Below the pieces are notes generated by a model. That model saw nothing but the letters and a program-made list of their open reading frames with translations, made no database searches and was not told the DNA's origin. Positions 34,355-46,049 of a stretch of DNA of 64,000 nt are shown here, piece by piece (the first letter of the stretch is position 1; every line of letters begins with the position of its first letter). The translations under genes were made by a program, and so were the position numbers. The stretch is from Tolypeutes matacus (Eukaryota; Chordata; Mammalia; Cingulata; Chlamyphoridae), in NCBI GenBank assembly GCA_026826555.1, contig JAKSZT010054458.1:1902425-1966424 (forward strand), given 5' to 3'.

Positions 34355-34555
34355 TAGAGTTAAACAAGATAGTTTTGAATCCTGGCTCTGAAAATTATCT
34401 TTTTTCAATGAGCAACTGACTTAAAATCTTTAGGCCTCAATTTCCTTATATATGAAATGGGATTAATAACTTTAACCCAAAAGGTTAGCAGGAAATTGAA
34501 ATCTAATTATTTTTACTTGGCATATGATAGGTGCTCAATAAATGTTAAGCAGGCT
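34355..34555 (+). repeat. MIR SINE
   Basis: 'gttttgaatcctggctctga', 'gagcaactgacttaaaatct', 'ttaggcctcaatttcctta' and 'ataggtgctcaataaatgtt' are in MIR order and cover nearly the whole element. Confidence 0.8.
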
Positions 34556-34602
34556 TCATTTAGGGAATGAATAAACGGATCTGGAACTTGGCGAGAGGAC
34601 CA

Positions 34603-35190
34603 TGTGGACATCAATACCCCAAGATGGCTGCTGGAAGATCCTTGCAAGATTTCTCCCAGAAGCCAGGAGAAATGCCAGATAATTCTCCCAGGACTTTTAT
34701 CATTGGCCCCACTCGGGGGATTGATAATCCAAACAGCAAACACCTGGGACTCCTCCCATATCCTTAGCAAAGGGGTGGAATAATTAACAGTTTAAAAAGC
34801 AGGCACAAAAGTCAAATCGCCCCTTCTGCTCCTGTTCCTGACCCCTGTTGCCCTCCTGCCCCCCTGCTCCCTGCTTCCTGCTTCCACGCCCTGCTGCTGC
34901 GCTTGGGGCCCTCGAGGCTTCTGCGCCCTGCTCTCGCCACGTTCCCCCTCACGGATCAACACGCAAGTAAAACCTGGGCGTTTATAATCTATAATGGGAA
35001 ATTATAGTCTATAAATCAGCCCTCTCTATCACTCTTCAGCCCCTTACTCTCTACCGGGGACCCGTGATCTGCTATTTTCTCCCATTTCTCTTCTCTCCCT
35101 ACCTTAATAAATTACTGGCCTCACTCACCTGATATACTCTGAAATTCATTTCTCAGCATAAATCAAGAACCTAGATTAAATCCGGTAACA
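34603..35190 (+). mobile_element. Solo class I ERV-type LTR
   Basis: Runs from TGTGG to TAACA, about 590 bases. It has a YY1-like 'aagatggctgctgg' near the left, a TATA-like 'tttaaaaagc' at 34791-34800, a C-rich R region with CpGs, AATAAA at 35106-35111 and a U5-like end about 80 bases later. No gag, pol or env sequence and no second LTR is in the window, so it is a recombined solo LTR. It interrupts the end of a MIR region. Flanks 'acca' and 'ccac' are not a clean target duplication, so the edges may be off by a few bases. The family is inferred from architecture. Confidence 0.65.
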
Positions 35191-35494
35191 CCACCACATA
35201 AGACAAACCTGACGCAAAACAAACACTAAAATTCTAAAATTAGGAAAGCAAACCATCTTTTGTATAATTTAGTGTTTTTCTAAAAAATCCAGGATTTGAC
35301 CTTATCCATGTGTTTTAACACTAATTTTATGTACAGTGGTTGATTACATGTTCCTCTCCAACTCACCAAGTATTTGGTTCAGACGACTCTTTGCTTCTTC
35401 AGCTATTAATATTTTCTCAATTTCCTCCTTTTTCAACCACAAAAAAAGAAATAGTCAAAGGGAAGTGAATCGTACAATGTCCACTCTCCAGTCC
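35191..35494. other. Unassigned spacer
   Basis: AT-rich. No family or exon recognised. Confidence 0.35.
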
Positions 35495-35582
35495 CCTGTT
35501 TCTGACTATCCTCACCCTATTGCCTGGCAAATAGTGAGAGTTCATAAAATACTAGTTGTTATTAATATTATTATTCCATTCA
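35495..35582 (+). repeat. MIR or L2 3' tail
   Basis: 'gcctggcaaatagtgagagt' then 'tcataaaatactagttgtta' and a 'ttaatattattatt' run fit the shared MIR/L2-type tail. Too short to choose between them. Confidence 0.55.
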
Positions 35583-36685
35583 GCAAAATCAGGAAGCTAA
35601 GATATTTCTAACTAATGGTATGGGGCTACCGAAGGGGGTGAAGGCCCTATGTCTGCTTTTCCTCTAATTAGAATAAAGTGTTTCTCCTGACACTGGAATG
35701 GAAAAATGAAACTGCCCCTCCCTTTTCTTCCTCTGATGTGTGTTATTTTATATGCAATAGATTGCTCACTCATTAAACATTTCACACTTGGTTCCCCTTA
35801 GCTGTACCCCTCCACACACTTTAAAAGAAGCTTTAGATAATAGCTTTATTAAAACTGCTTCAATCATACTTTTCTTAAAGGGCCATTATCTATTAAACAG
35901 AACAAAATATTTTGAACAAAATTTAAATACGATTTTTTTTTGAACAGAGATTTTAAGTTTCTTTTTAATAGCTAAAGAATATAAGTGGATTTAGCTACCC
36001 AAGTACCCAAGGAATTACTGCAAGACAGCTCTGATATCTGGACAATTATGATGAAACAGCCCTTCAAACCAGAGTGACTCCGAAGACACATACAGAGGCC
36101 AATCCACTTACCTATCACCACCAGTCTGTAGACATCAACATTAGAGACCATCTGACAAGATCCTTAGCCTACTGCCCCGTGTTTATTTCCTACCTCCTTC
36201 AGCACATTTAACTTTCTTTCAATTACCTGATTTCCACTGTGGAAATAAGAACATTCAAGTTTGCCATAGACCTCTCTGTTGAGATCTTTTGTCTCTGCTT
36301 TTAGTCTTTGCTTATATATGTAAATTTGATAGAAGTTGAAATTCTCTTCACCTCCATTATGCTTTCTGTCAGTGGGAATACTTTCCAAGATATTGCATAT
36401 TAAATAGATGCATGGTGGCAGTTTTATCACTCTGAAGAATTAATTTTTTGGCTTGCTGGACTCAATACTGAAATAATTTTTTATAGTTTATTTTATTTCT
36501 CTCACAAACAGAGGAATAATATACCCAATACTAGCAATTTATTCTCTCATTTGGACTTTCACATGAAATTATGTACAACATTACAAATTTTTCTTCCTAA
36601 GTATTTGGAAAAGTGAAAGATAACCCCACATTAAACATCTGGGGAAAAAGATCTGGTATCTATGGCCCACCCAAGGTTAAGTTTA
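35583..36685. other. AT-rich spacer
   Basis: No family or exon recognised in 1.1 kb. The reverse 88-codon frame at 36164-36430 is unrecognised. Confidence 0.35.
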
Positions 36686-36689
36686 TTTT

Positions 36690-37130
36690 CTTATGCATTT
36701 GTCTTTAAATTAACTTTATTTAGACTTTTCCAAAAACTGAATGGCACAAAACACTTAACATCCCATAATTCTAGCCTACCTAAGTCATTGTTAGTTTTAT
36801 TGCTTCCCTGTCTTGTATCGACTGAATTTCTCCATTCTGTATCATCAGCACATTTCACCACCTTACTGTATTTTCCTTTATTTTAGGTCAGCAAAGTAAC
36901 CAAAATCAATACTATACTGATCCTTAAGACATGCCACAAGTCACTTCCCTCCATTTGGTGCTGCTGCTACTCAAGTATCTTTGGATTCAGTATCCTATCC
37001 AGGTCATTATCCCACTTCAACAACTTATTTCTAATGTTCATAGTATATTTTCCCACAGTGTACTTCTCTCAAAGGAATGTAGGATTCCTATTACAGAGAC
37101 TTCTGTGTCTATAATCTGAGATCTTTTTAG
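36690..37130 (-). repeat. CR1/L3 LINE, reverse transcriptase relic, reverse
   Basis: The minus strand at 36912-36953 reads WREVTCGMS*GSV*, lining up with the conserved CR1/L3 reverse-transcriptase motif WRxVTSGVPQGSVL, with stops where Q and L are expected. DNA words around it agree ('tactgatccttaagacatgc' for actgatccttgggggatgcc). It is the clearest protein-level signal in the window, and it is a dead LINE. Confidence 0.75.
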
Positions 37131-37134
37131 ACAT

Positions 37135-38752
37135 GGATATAAGTGCCTACCAGAAATTAGTGATCATACAATAGCATGTTACTTCTCAAAGCAAACAAAC
37201 AAAACACAATAAACAAAACAAAACTCAATTATGCCTTAATGAGAAGATGAATAACTATTGGACAAAATTCAGGAATGGGAAACAGAATGCTTAGATATTA
37301 GATTAGTCCCTGACTTACCTTTGTCACTGGTGATCCCATGAAAGACATTTAAACTACTTATTTATTTGATTGTGTGTGTAAACTTGAATCCCCACTACTA
37401 CTAGTGAATTCATCAGGTGGCAGTACAACATCAATACAGTAAGGATGCACTGAGAACATCAACTGCAAAGAAAAGAGAGGGGGTTAGTGCTTAACATTAG
37501 AAAATGAGACAGATGAACTGTATTCCTTCCTTACAGAAGGTCTTTCACAGCCTTTGTAATTATCTTTATCGTAAAATATTACCAGACCCAAGATCCTGGA
37601 AATGCCTGCCAATCTAATTTAGCTCCCGAACTATTACAATAAGAATCCTGAATCTGAATCAAGACTTTGATCAGTTCTCTTATGGGTCATAAATAATGAA
37701 CAAAATCATTAAAGAAGTTGTTTTTCTTAATTTTTTATACTTCTGTAAGTATCTCTAAAGAGTTAAAATAGTAAAAGATACAAGAGTTACCATTCCAGGA
37801 GCCACACACGTCACTGATAATATGGATTTTCAACCTTAGGAGTATACTCTGGGCTCAGATGTCATGATTTTTAAATTCAGTCTAGTTTCTTGTGAGAGTT
37901 TTTAGAGTGGTATAGGATATGTACAATCTAGCACACTTGGTTTGCCATGAAAACAATGTCCAATATGCTGAATTTTATCATGTCTTGAAACCTATGCTTT
38001 GCTCTGATTTCATCCAAACAAAGTAGCTGAGTGGCTAATTACTTCTGTATTTAGAAAAAAATCACAGTGGCTGCTGCAATTTCAGCCTGAAATAATTTAG
38101 ATGGTAGACAAGTTTGTAGTGTGTATACACAGTTGTTTAAGTCAAACTTTGAGGTTAATGCTGATGAAAATATGGGCCTCATATGGAGCCTGAAGGCAAT
38201 GAATTAGAAACACAAATAACAAAACAAGTGACTGAGGCATTAGAGGAGGGAGAAGGAAGAGAGTTAACAAGCAACTCCTAAGCCCAGCATGCTGCATATC
38301 CTCCCTTTGGTCAGGTACAGGCCACATTAGGGTCTGCCTACCTCTAACCATTTTAGCAGTTGTTTCAGTAAATGTCAAATGACCCCGAGGTCCTAAGATT
38401 TCAGTTAGGAAGACCTTATGATGAGCCTTTTACTTTGTTTCCTTTCAATACAGCAGGAATTATAATGAAGAAATTAAATCATTCTTCACAGACAATAGGA
38501 ATAGAGTCCCCAAAGCTTTTATGACTTGCTGTCCTCTTGGCAACAGCATGAGCTGAGCTTCAGACTTTATTTAATACTTTGGAGGATTGTTTTTTTTTTT
38601 TTTTCAGGATAAAAATAAGGTTCTGAAATAAGCATGTGCTTAACATGAATACATATTCTTATACCTCTGTATTACTCAATAATTTAAGGTACAATTCTTT
38701 AGCAATACCCCAGCACAATGATATCTTTGTTTACAATTAAAAAGCAGAAAGA
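37135..38752. other. Unassigned spacer
   Basis: AT-rich single-copy-looking DNA, 1.6 kb, with a T-run at about 38589-38604. No exon or family recognised. Confidence 0.35.
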
Positions 38753-38754
38753 TA

Positions 38755-39285
38755 CTTCATTTTTAAATAAAAAATATATATTGAAAGCATACTATCTGCA
38801 TGGGATTGTGGTAAGTGCTAAGTATATAATTAAACAGAATAAATATGATACCTGCTTTTATAAAACCAGTATTATAGTGGGGGATTCAGAAATATGAACA
38901 GTTCCAGGGAAGGGCACCATTCAACCTGGATTTGGGTTTCAGGAAAGGCTGCCTGGAGGATGTGACCAATAAGCTAAAACTTGAAGGATGACTAGGAAGA
39001 GAAGAGTGTTTTTGCAAAGACCATGTAAAAATGTTCAAGAGAATGCATGGAACAGAAATACAGTGTGATTCAGTAGGGTTGAATGGCATTGCTGATGATA
39101 AAGGTGTTGATGATAGAGAGAGATGCAAGGTGTACACTCTATACACCTCTAAGTATATTTGTAAGAGGTGTTAGGGAAACTGAATTTTTTCCTGACGCAA
39201 GGGACTGTTATTGAATGGTTTGAGTGAGAAAGTGACATAATAAGATTTATTTTAGAAACAACAGTCAAATCATTAAGTCATATGG
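38755..39285 (-). repeat. L2 LINE, reverse
   Basis: 'ggattgtggtaagtgctaag', 'caggaaaggctgcctggagg', 'aaacttgaaggatgactagg' and 'gagaaagtgacataataag' follow the reverse L2 from tail into the 3' part of the element. Confidence 0.7.
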
Positions 39286-39409
39286 AACAAGAAGCCAAGT
39301 ATTCAGTGTTTCATGCCATGAGAACACAATACAAATGTAGATTTATGTTTTGATTCAATATACAAGGACTTCTGTTTTCAGTAGCAAGGCAGCCTAGATT
39401 CTTTGACAA

Positions 39410-40840
39410 ACCTTCTGGCCAAATACAACTGAAAATTCTGGGATCTATCTATCTATATCTGTATCTGTATCTGTACCTGTACCTGTACCTGTACCTATAC
39501 CTATACCTATATCTATACCTATATCTATCTATATATCTCCATATAATAGATATATACAATATCTGGGATATATATATATATTCCAAATAATATAACCACA
39601 CTTTATTATACCATTGGTGTTCTGGCAAGGAATTAAGAAATTCTAAGAGGCCAAAACCTAAGTAAAAGTGGGAACTCAAATAGATAATTGGAATGATAAG
39701 GCCAGCTTTCACTCTGAGGGTATTTGCCAAATCTGGTGACCTGATCTTTAGTTTCTCTGTCCCCACAGGGCATGGGAAATGGGAGAAAAAAAAAAAAAGC
39801 CCAGGACTTGCTAACTATCGAGATTTAAAAATGGGTCTCCTAGAAAAATGGGACTCCAAATCTCTGTACCCTCAGGCTAAGAATAAAATAAAAACTAAGA
39901 AAAATACTCCATGCTTTGTTGTTTCCATAATTGCAAGGGAAATCATGTATCTTAAAATTTAATATTGGCTTGAAGGAAAAAAAATCTCTTTTTAGAATTT
40001 GTAGCCACAAGCCACAAGGTTTGCAGTGCTCTGACATTGGTATGTTTTAGGAAGGCGGAAGAAAAAAGCAAATCCTCTCTGGAGAATTTATCTTCAACTC
40101 AGTACTCAAACAATTCCCACGGATATCCTAAGGAATATGAGCTCACAGCCCCAAACCCAAAGAATGTAAGGAAACAAAACAAGACAGTGAGAGCTAGCAG
40201 AAACAGCGGATGGCAGTAGCAAATTAAAAAAGCATTCAGATATTGATATTAATACACAGAGACCATCAAATAATTATGTTTAGTGTGTTTATAGCAATGA
40301 AATATGGTATTTTAAAATTAATAAGGAGCAAGATAATTAAAAATGACCAAGTAGATATGGAAAAAGTTAGTTTTTCCAGAATTGGAAATTTTTTTTGCCC
40401 TTAAGTTAAAAGCTCAGTGAACAGGTTTAACAGAAGACTGGGCAGAGCATAAGAGAAAATTAGGGAATTGGAAGACATCTGAAGAAAGCATCCTGAATGA
40501 AGTGCCAGGAGACAAACATGAAAGAGAAGCTAAGAGCATATGAGAAAGTATAGTGCATATCTAGTCAGAGTTTCAGAAGGAGAGAACATATAGAAGGGGA
40601 AGGGGGGATAAAATATTTCAAGAAATAAGGGCTGTGAACATTTCCAGAACTGATAAAGGATAGCAATACTCAAATCACAGAAGCCTAATGAATCCATACA
40701 AGAATGATGAATACAAGAAAATCTATATCTAGATTCATCATTATAAAAGTAAAGAATCAGAATTAAAGAGACTATTTTAGCTTCATTACAAAAAGGTTTG
40801 TTATACGTTATCCATATCAAAAATATCAATTTTCATTTAT
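39410..40840 (+). repeat. L1 or HAL1 5' region and ORF1, degraded
   Basis: 'tacaactgaaaattctgg' and the G/A-rich part to 40060 look like L1M 5' sequence. From 40440 the ORF1 words come in order: 'gggaattggaagacatctga', 'agtcagagtttcagaaggag', 'tatttcaagaaataagggct', 'catttccagaactgataaag' and 'tctagattcatcattataaa'. No ORF2 follows, which fits either a truncated L1 or HAL1 (an L1-derived family with ORF1 only). Frames are broken throughout. Confidence 0.65.
39443..39537 (+). repeat. Hexamer/tetramer microsatellite
   Basis: Changes along its length from TATC units through CTGTAT, then CTGTAC, then CTATAC and CTATAT. The minus strand reads as an (Arg-Tyr)n frame, which explains the odd open frame at 39449-39766. 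It lies inside the L1/HAL1 relic. Confidence 0.95.
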
Positions 40841-40879
40841 AAAGGTCTCTCCCTATTACCACAGTAATTGATATTAAAT

Positions 40880-41010
40880 TTCATTTATTTCAGCTCTTAC
40901 TTAGTTTTAAATAAGGAAATTGAGGCCTATGGAAATTATAAAACCTGTATTATAAAACCAGTTAATAGTTGCAGACTCCATGTTTCCTGAATTCCAAATA
41001 AGTAATAATT
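40880..41010 (-). repeat. MIR SINE fragment, reverse
   Basis: 'ataaggaaattgaggcctat' and 'gttaatagttgcagactcca' fit the reverse MIR middle. Both ends are missing. Confidence 0.5.
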
Positions 41011-42072
41011 CTAAATGACTAATTATTGGTTGGTGCTATTATCCTTCTTTAGTCTGAGGAAAGGGAACATTAAATTATTGATTCAGTTATAACACTAAAA
41101 AGACTCACATGATAAGTAAAATGTTCTTTGCTGAAACAGTGTTGGTAAAACTTAAGTAAAATTGGATCCTGTTTTAAAAAAGAATTCCAAAGTCACAGTG
41201 GAAAGATATAACACTTTCTGGCTAAAAGTCACAAATTATATTTAACGAACCACTAAATAATAATGTCAAAATCTAGGGATTGCTATTACAATTCTCATAA
41301 ATTCCTTTCCCCAAGATTGCTAACAACAGAAACACCATACTTTCTATTCCAAGGATTAAAATACTTTTAAGAAATACAGCTTTGCTCCATGTAGACTGTA
41401 ACCTCTATTCTAAATTAAGCATGGTATGTTCAAAGCAATTAATAACATACCATGATGATTTCTGTTTTTCTGCTGTACCTGGCCTGAATATTAGCAGGGA
41501 CATCAACCCTTTTATTTTCTTAGCCTCCTAACCTCTATAAATTCTGTAAATCTAATGATACCCACAAATTTGGTTTCTTTCTGTTTATATCTATAGTTCT
41601 TGTATTCAGGATTTTCTAGACTGTTTTCATATATTATATATTAAACATCTTTACAACATAGGTGTAGGGCAAAAAAATAAAAAATAAAAAGGAAATGTTT
41701 TTGTGCTGTAGAAGAAATTATTCCGCAAAGGAAAAATGTTACAAGGATCTGGAAGGAAATAGGTACACTGGTTCTGGGCCCAAGTATCTAAGGAAAACCT
41801 ACATATGCATTTGAGTGTTAAAAGCAGAGTCATTACATACGATTATGTGCCCATGCCAACTCTTGCGTACCGTTAGTAGCTCAGGGAAGTGTTTTGCTGT
41901 GAGCGAACCACTTTTCATGAACTCCCACACCCATTTGTCCCTACCAAGCCAGTGCTTTAGTTACAACAAAGAGTGAGTAAAGGTGAACTCTGGATACGAA
42001 AATTAGTGGTGACACAGGATGATAATTAAAATCATTTCCCTGCCTCTTGGTAGGTGGCTGCTATCACTTCTC
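41011..42072. other. AT-rich repeat-poor spacer
   Basis: No family or exon recognised. Confidence 0.35.
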
Positions 42073-42086
42073 CCTCTAGATGGCAG
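42073..42086 (+). promoter_or_regulatory. CTCF-like core motif
   Basis: CCTCTAGATGGCAG differs from the CTCF core only at the third position (T for A). It has the same orientation as the other candidate about 19 kb upstream. Motif evidence only. Confidence 0.3.
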
Positions 42087-44984
42087 TGGCACTCTTTCAT
42101 TCGGAGACTGTTTTGCCTTTTTTTTTTTTCCCCTTTTCTTTTTCAGATCTCCTCTCTCTCACTCTCCTGGATAGCTGTTCTCAGCTCTGCTGTGAGATGA
42201 TTTAAACAAGGCTTTGATGCTGTAGGATATTGGTGTTCACAAATCAGGTCTATCTTCTTATTTTTTCTAAAAAGATAATATACTGCTTTTCCAAAGTCAA
42301 TTAACACTTAGGGCAAATGAAATTGGGAAAGCAAAAGGTCACTTTCTAAAGGGTTGCCTTGGAACCTTTGAGTATTATGCAGGTTTCATCCAGGAATTGC
42401 AAATCATTGGGAAAAGAAAGGAAATAATAATTAGTTCATTTTGTTTCTTGACAACTCCCAATAAGACAGCTTAATATGGCTTTTCTGCTTTTTTTTGTTG
42501 CAATACCCGTGATGTGCTCAGACTTCTGGCTGGCAATTTCTATGTGTCTTGTAGTCACAAAGGCAATAGAGATGCTTTGTGGGCTATTTACGTGTCAGGA
42601 GAGGGATGGTGGAAAGAATCATTAGAATTTCTTGATTACAATATGGTTAGATATGTTTTATAAAAGAAAACTATTCAGACTGTGACATAAAATTGGGAGT
42701 AGTGAGTAACTTCCTTGGAAAGGCAATAGACAGAAGGGCAAAAATTATAGGATTTTCTTTTACAATGCAATGCAATCAGCCTCAACACCTACTCTCAAAA
42801 CAATACTAAGGGAACTGAAATTCAAGAGTTAGTAAAAGAAGTGTGCATAAGAGAGGAGTGACTCCATATTTTGACCTCAGATGCACTTTCAAGTCATTGC
42901 TTGGGTATTAAGATAGTTCACCAAATGAGCATCTCAGAATATTAACTGTTCAAGGTTTTAATAGCTTACTTGGATTTCATTTAGAAAACAAGCCTGGACA
43001 TCCCCCCAAAACAATAAGCAGATATTAAAAACTAGCCAAACACATTGCAAATAAGATAGTTAACAAATCAACTTTTAAATTTGCTGCTGGCACTGTGCCA
43101 GTGTGGACAGGCCGAGCTGGAGCTGTGCATTGCTCACACCTCTTGCATTGTGCTTCACAGTTATGATTGCAGTCACAGGTTTTTTTCTATCTTTTTATTT
43201 TAATACAGAGACCTTCACTTGGTTTAATAACCTTTTCCTTCTTGAATAAGGGGTTTCTGTTTGCAATCGCATGAATAGAAAAAGACCTGCTCTAGAAACT
43301 CTGGGAGATTTTTTCATGCCTAGCTACAAAAATAAGGTTTTGAAAGAGCAGAAAGATGGAATAACTACATAATGAGCAAATTCTTGTGAGGTAAATTATT
43401 ATTCGGGATTTTTGAACTGGTCTTTTAAAAAAGGAAATAATAATAATTACAATCCTGCAAATACAGCTGCCTGGTGGGAGACAACAGTATCTTTGTTGGA
43501 AATACTGCTGGGCGCCTGCACTTTGTTCTCCTCCCACATCACAGCCCGAAACATAAACCCAGGAAAAGATCTGCATTCACCCAATGAGCAATATCTCCTT
43601 GCTTTGAATCTGCATGCATTTGCCACTGTAAAGGGATAGACACAATAATATGTTCTTTCTCACCCTATATGGCTCAGAATAAAGTTTGAGGCTTCAGGTA
43701 AATTACGAACTCTCAGAAGGATTGATTCCAACTATGATGTTTAATCATTAGTAATGCTTCTGTTGGGTTGTGGGTATTGTACAAACCTCCACAGGTCAAA
43801 ACCAGCAATTGAATAAATGAAATGAATCGAGAGAGAACAGGAGAGGGTGAATACAGGCTGAGCCTGTATTCTCAGGTCAGGGTCTCACTTCCTAGTTCTA
43901 ATAATCCTGTTCGAATCTTTTGCTTCACTAAGCTTGGCCTTTGGCTTCTTCCACCCAGGCTATTCATATCTAATAGGAATGACTTAATTCCCAATACTGG
44001 AAACCACTAATAATGACAAATTTCTTCCTTTGGAATCAGTCGAAGGTTTTAGCTGTATTTTGGGGGGAGAAAAATTTTAAAGCCAGCACTGGTAAGAGCA
44101 GTCAGGACGGTCTGGTAGGAGGGGAGGAGCGTGAGGATGAGACCATCATCAGAAACTCTTGGTTCAGGATGTAGTGGTTGATCCGTGGGCAGCGGTTCAC
44201 TGCTGTTCTTGACCTGGTCCAGGTCTGATGGCTTTTGCCTTCTCTTTGCTGTTGTGAGGAACTTCCGTGTGTGTCTCTCCTCAGCTCCCACATCAGTACA
44301 TTCAGTGCATGTGACACAAGATTGTCACCAGAATGAGCCTGGGCCTCCTCTGTCAAAAGGACCATCGGCACCTGACCCCCTTTTCCCCAGGTGATTCAGT
44401 CTCTGGCAGGTGTTCCAAGCTAAAATTGCATTTTGCAGCAGCTGCTCCTGGAACCTCAGAGACAGCGTTGCACGCCTGGGACGGGGATAGCAACGAGGAG
44501 GCTGCCCATCACAGTCCCGCGCCAGCTCCCGTTCCTCCATCTGGAGAATGAGGCTGCTTGCAAAGAAAAGTTGTCAAATCGTACGTGGGAAAAAAATGTT
44601 TTTCTCTTGCGTGTTTACCCAATGCTCACCACTTAAAAATAAGGCAGCATCTTCATTAAGGGGTAAACTTATGAACGTTACTCCTACTTGCATTTTTCTC
44701 TAGGTGCCAACGCACCTCAGCAAGCTTTCAGACAACAGTCACCTAGCAACAATTTTTTCATACATTAAATGATTTCAAAACTCTACCACTTCCCTCTATG
44801 AGAGCTGTATATTTCACCTCTTCCTCTCCCTCTTACAGCTCAAGGAAAGAGCAACCATAAACTATCATAAAATATCAGTTTCAGTCATAAAATAGCAGTT
44901 TTAAACACTTGCTTTTAAGTATAAATGTTTTCTGTAAGAGTTTGATAATCCATTTGTGACTTTATTTAAAGGGCCAGGTACTAA
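42087..44984. other. Repeat-poor stretch, 2.9 kb
   Basis: Contains a T-run followed by C/T-rich sequence at 42118-42160, an inverted repeat at 43849-43871 and a moderately GC-rich, CpG-bearing part at about 44400-44560. No splice-bounded coding frame and no repeat family was recognised. Confidence 0.35.
43849..43871. repeat. Perfect 10-bp inverted repeat
   Basis: GAATACAGGC and its exact reverse complement are separated by three bases (TGA). The hairpin-forming or dimer-site role is unknown. Confidence 0.8.
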
Positions 44985-45330
44985 TTGGGATTAGGTTCAG
45001 TTGCAAGTGACAAAAATGCCAAAAATCATGGCTTTAACCAGGTAGAAATGTAAACATGACCAGTCCTGGGACTGGCATGGCAACTCCAGGATCAAAATTA
45101 TTCATCACTCTGCCATCCTCAACTTGCAGTGTCTCTTTCTTTGTCTGAGACGGCTGTTGGAGCTCCAGTGAATGTATCCTCATTCAGGCATCAGGAAGGA
45201 GGAAAGGGAAGCAAAAAGACGTGCTCCCTTGCTTAAGCTTATTTCCCAGGCCAGGAGTTCCACAAATTGCTTCTGCCTACATTCCGTTAGCCAGAACCGA
45301 GTCTTAGGACCACTAATAGCATCAACGGAG
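44985..45330. repeat. Eutherian interspersed repeat, family not named
   Basis: 'gttcagttgcaagtgacaaa' at the left, and 'ctgcctacattccgttagcc' with 'acggaggctggccaaag' at the right, match a common placental dispersed repeat in which 'ccattggccagaac' and 'gggaggctgggaaatg' occupy these places. Possibly of L1 3' or LTR origin. Confidence 0.6.
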
Positions 45331-45346
45331 GCTGGCCAAAGCAGCT

Positions 45347-45368
45347 TTTGTGTGTGTGTGTGTGTGCA
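45347..45368 (+). repeat. Short TG microsatellite
   Basis: About ten TG units at the end of the preceding repeat. Confidence 0.85.
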
Positions 45369-45369
45369 T

Positions 45370-46018
45370 TCATGTTCCTAATATTCAGAGGTTCTATCAC
45401 GGAGGAAGAAGGGAAGAATGGCTATTGGAAAACATTTAATAGTCTCCACAAAACAAACATTAAAGTTTAGAGAAAATGCAGAATTTATATTTCATCCACT
45501 TTTTTCTTCCAGAAAAATACCTTCTTCTCTTGAGAGCAATAGATGACTTGAAAGAGATGAAAATTTAAACATGCTCTGAGCTGCAATTGTTGGCAGGTTT
45601 CACAAACATCTTTGTGGATGACATAGGGGCTTAAAGCACAGAAACAATATTGGAACTTGATTGTGCTTACTGTCACTCTGGAATTCTGAATAAAGTCCAT
45701 CTTGATGCCCATCCAAAAGCATTTTCATTAAATTGTGTACTATAAGAATTTCCTAGGAGGTGTGTCATAGCATGGAGACAAAGTTATAGAGTGCCACTCA
45801 AAAGAAAACCAAGGCATGTATGCTGATAAATATCTTGAGTTTATGTACATATCAGTTATGTTTCATTATAGATTGGGGTTTAAAGATGATGGGAATTTGA
45901 AGCTTACGTACCAGATATGGGCTTGGCATCTAGGTCTTTACCAGCTTTGCTGGGTCAGCGCCATCACCCCTTACCCCTCATGGTTGAATAAGCTTCAATG
46001 ATTAGTTCAACACAATTG
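45370..46018. other. Unassigned spacer
   Basis: No repeat family or exon recognised. Confidence 0.35.
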
Positions 46019-46046
46019 AAACATAAGCATATTGATGCTTATGTTT
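46019..46046. repeat. Perfect 12-bp inverted repeat
   Basis: AAACATAAGCAT and its exact reverse complement flank the four bases ATTG. A strong short hairpin in otherwise plain sequence, with no poly-T tract or repeat family attached. Confidence 0.85.
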
Positions 46047-46049
46047 TAC

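Noticed and set aside
34820..34960. GC-rich block as a possible CpG-island promoter
   Set aside because: Explained as the C-rich R region of the solo LTR.
34599..35194. Target-site duplication for the solo LTR
   Set aside because: The four bases on each side (acca, ccac) do not match, so none is claimed.
39443..39537. CRISPR-like array
   Set aside because: Simple hexamer repeats without spacers, in a mammalian genome.
39449..39766. 105-codon reverse frame with an Arg-Tyr repeat
   Set aside because: Translation of the hexamer microsatellite.
44333..44570. GC-rich part as a coding exon
   Set aside because: Three overlapping short frames on both strands, no splice-bounded consistent frame and no recognisable protein.
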